6,791 nucleotides of DNA from contig DMBU01000159.1 in NCBI GenBank assembly GCA_003446015.1, forward strand, positions 5,473-12,263, given 5' to 3'. This document shows, piece by piece, positions 6,756 to 6,791 of the stretch (position 1 is its first letter; the number at the start of each line of letters is the position of its first letter). Made by a program: the position numbers and the translations under genes. Source of the DNA: Bacteroidales bacterium (lineage in GTDB: Bacteria > Bacteroidota > Bacteroidia > Bacteroidales > UBA12077). Below the pieces are notes generated by a model. It had not been told where the DNA came from, searched no databases, and saw only the letters and a list, made by a program, of their open reading frames with translations.

Positions 6756-6791
6756 CACATTGCCAAAGCCCCCACGAGCCAACGCTATAAC
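6756..6791. repeat. Intergenic repeat, copy B (right flank, cut by window end)
   Basis: This is the second, same-orientation copy of the element at 12-46, with one extra C in the C-run (6769-6773) and three substitutions. It begins 10 bp after the kinase stop codon and continues past the window edge, since the match is still running at the last base. The short spacer 6747-6755 shares ATTTTGC with the tail of the left copy region (69-75). No intrinsic terminator is seen between the kinase stop and this repeat; the repeat itself may form an RNA structure that ends or stabilises the transcript, but that is conjecture. Confidence 0.75.

Noticed and set aside
12..6791. Composite transposon or integrated element
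   Set aside because: No transposase, integrase or terminal inverted repeats are present; the flanking repeats are short, direct and non-coding, and gene composition is uniform.

Overview
The window looks like low-GC chromosomal DNA from a Bacteroidota bacterium, probably of flavobacterial or related type. The reasons are the AT-rich composition, start codons with little or no Shine-Dalgarno sequence, a good match to the Bacteroidota promoter form TTTG / TAnnTTTG at 4941-4970, and protein families typical of that phylum. This is inferred from style; no marker gene is present to fix the taxon.

Layout, all on the + strand: a fragment of an intergenic repeat (12-46); a sigma-54-dependent response regulator (119-1465, TTG start) closed by a strong intrinsic terminator (1493-1518); a 123-bp regulatory gap with a 14-bp perfect palindrome (1560-1573) and a candidate sigma-54 -24/-12 promoter (1587-1602); a three-gene operon of a small unrecognised protein (1642-1977), trkA (1992-3326) and trkH (3346-4935); a separate Bacteroidota-type promoter (4941-4970) driving a membrane sensor histidine kinase (4995-6746); and a second copy of the repeat running off the right edge (6756-6791).

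How the parts may work together: TrkH is the K+-translocating membrane subunit and TrkA its cytosolic nucleotide-binding gate, so the core is a potassium uptake system. The kinase (two membrane segments, helical periplasmic domain, HAMP, PAS, HisKA, HATPase) and the receiver-AAA+-Fis regulator look intact and could form a two-component pair, although the Trk operon lies between them. The best sigma-54 promoter candidate lies just upstream of the Trk operon. The simplest model is that this pair, through sigma-54, switches on Trk synthesis. The pairing, the signal and the promoter are inferences; the protein families are not in doubt. The two direct repeats bracket the whole module, and whether that matters is open.
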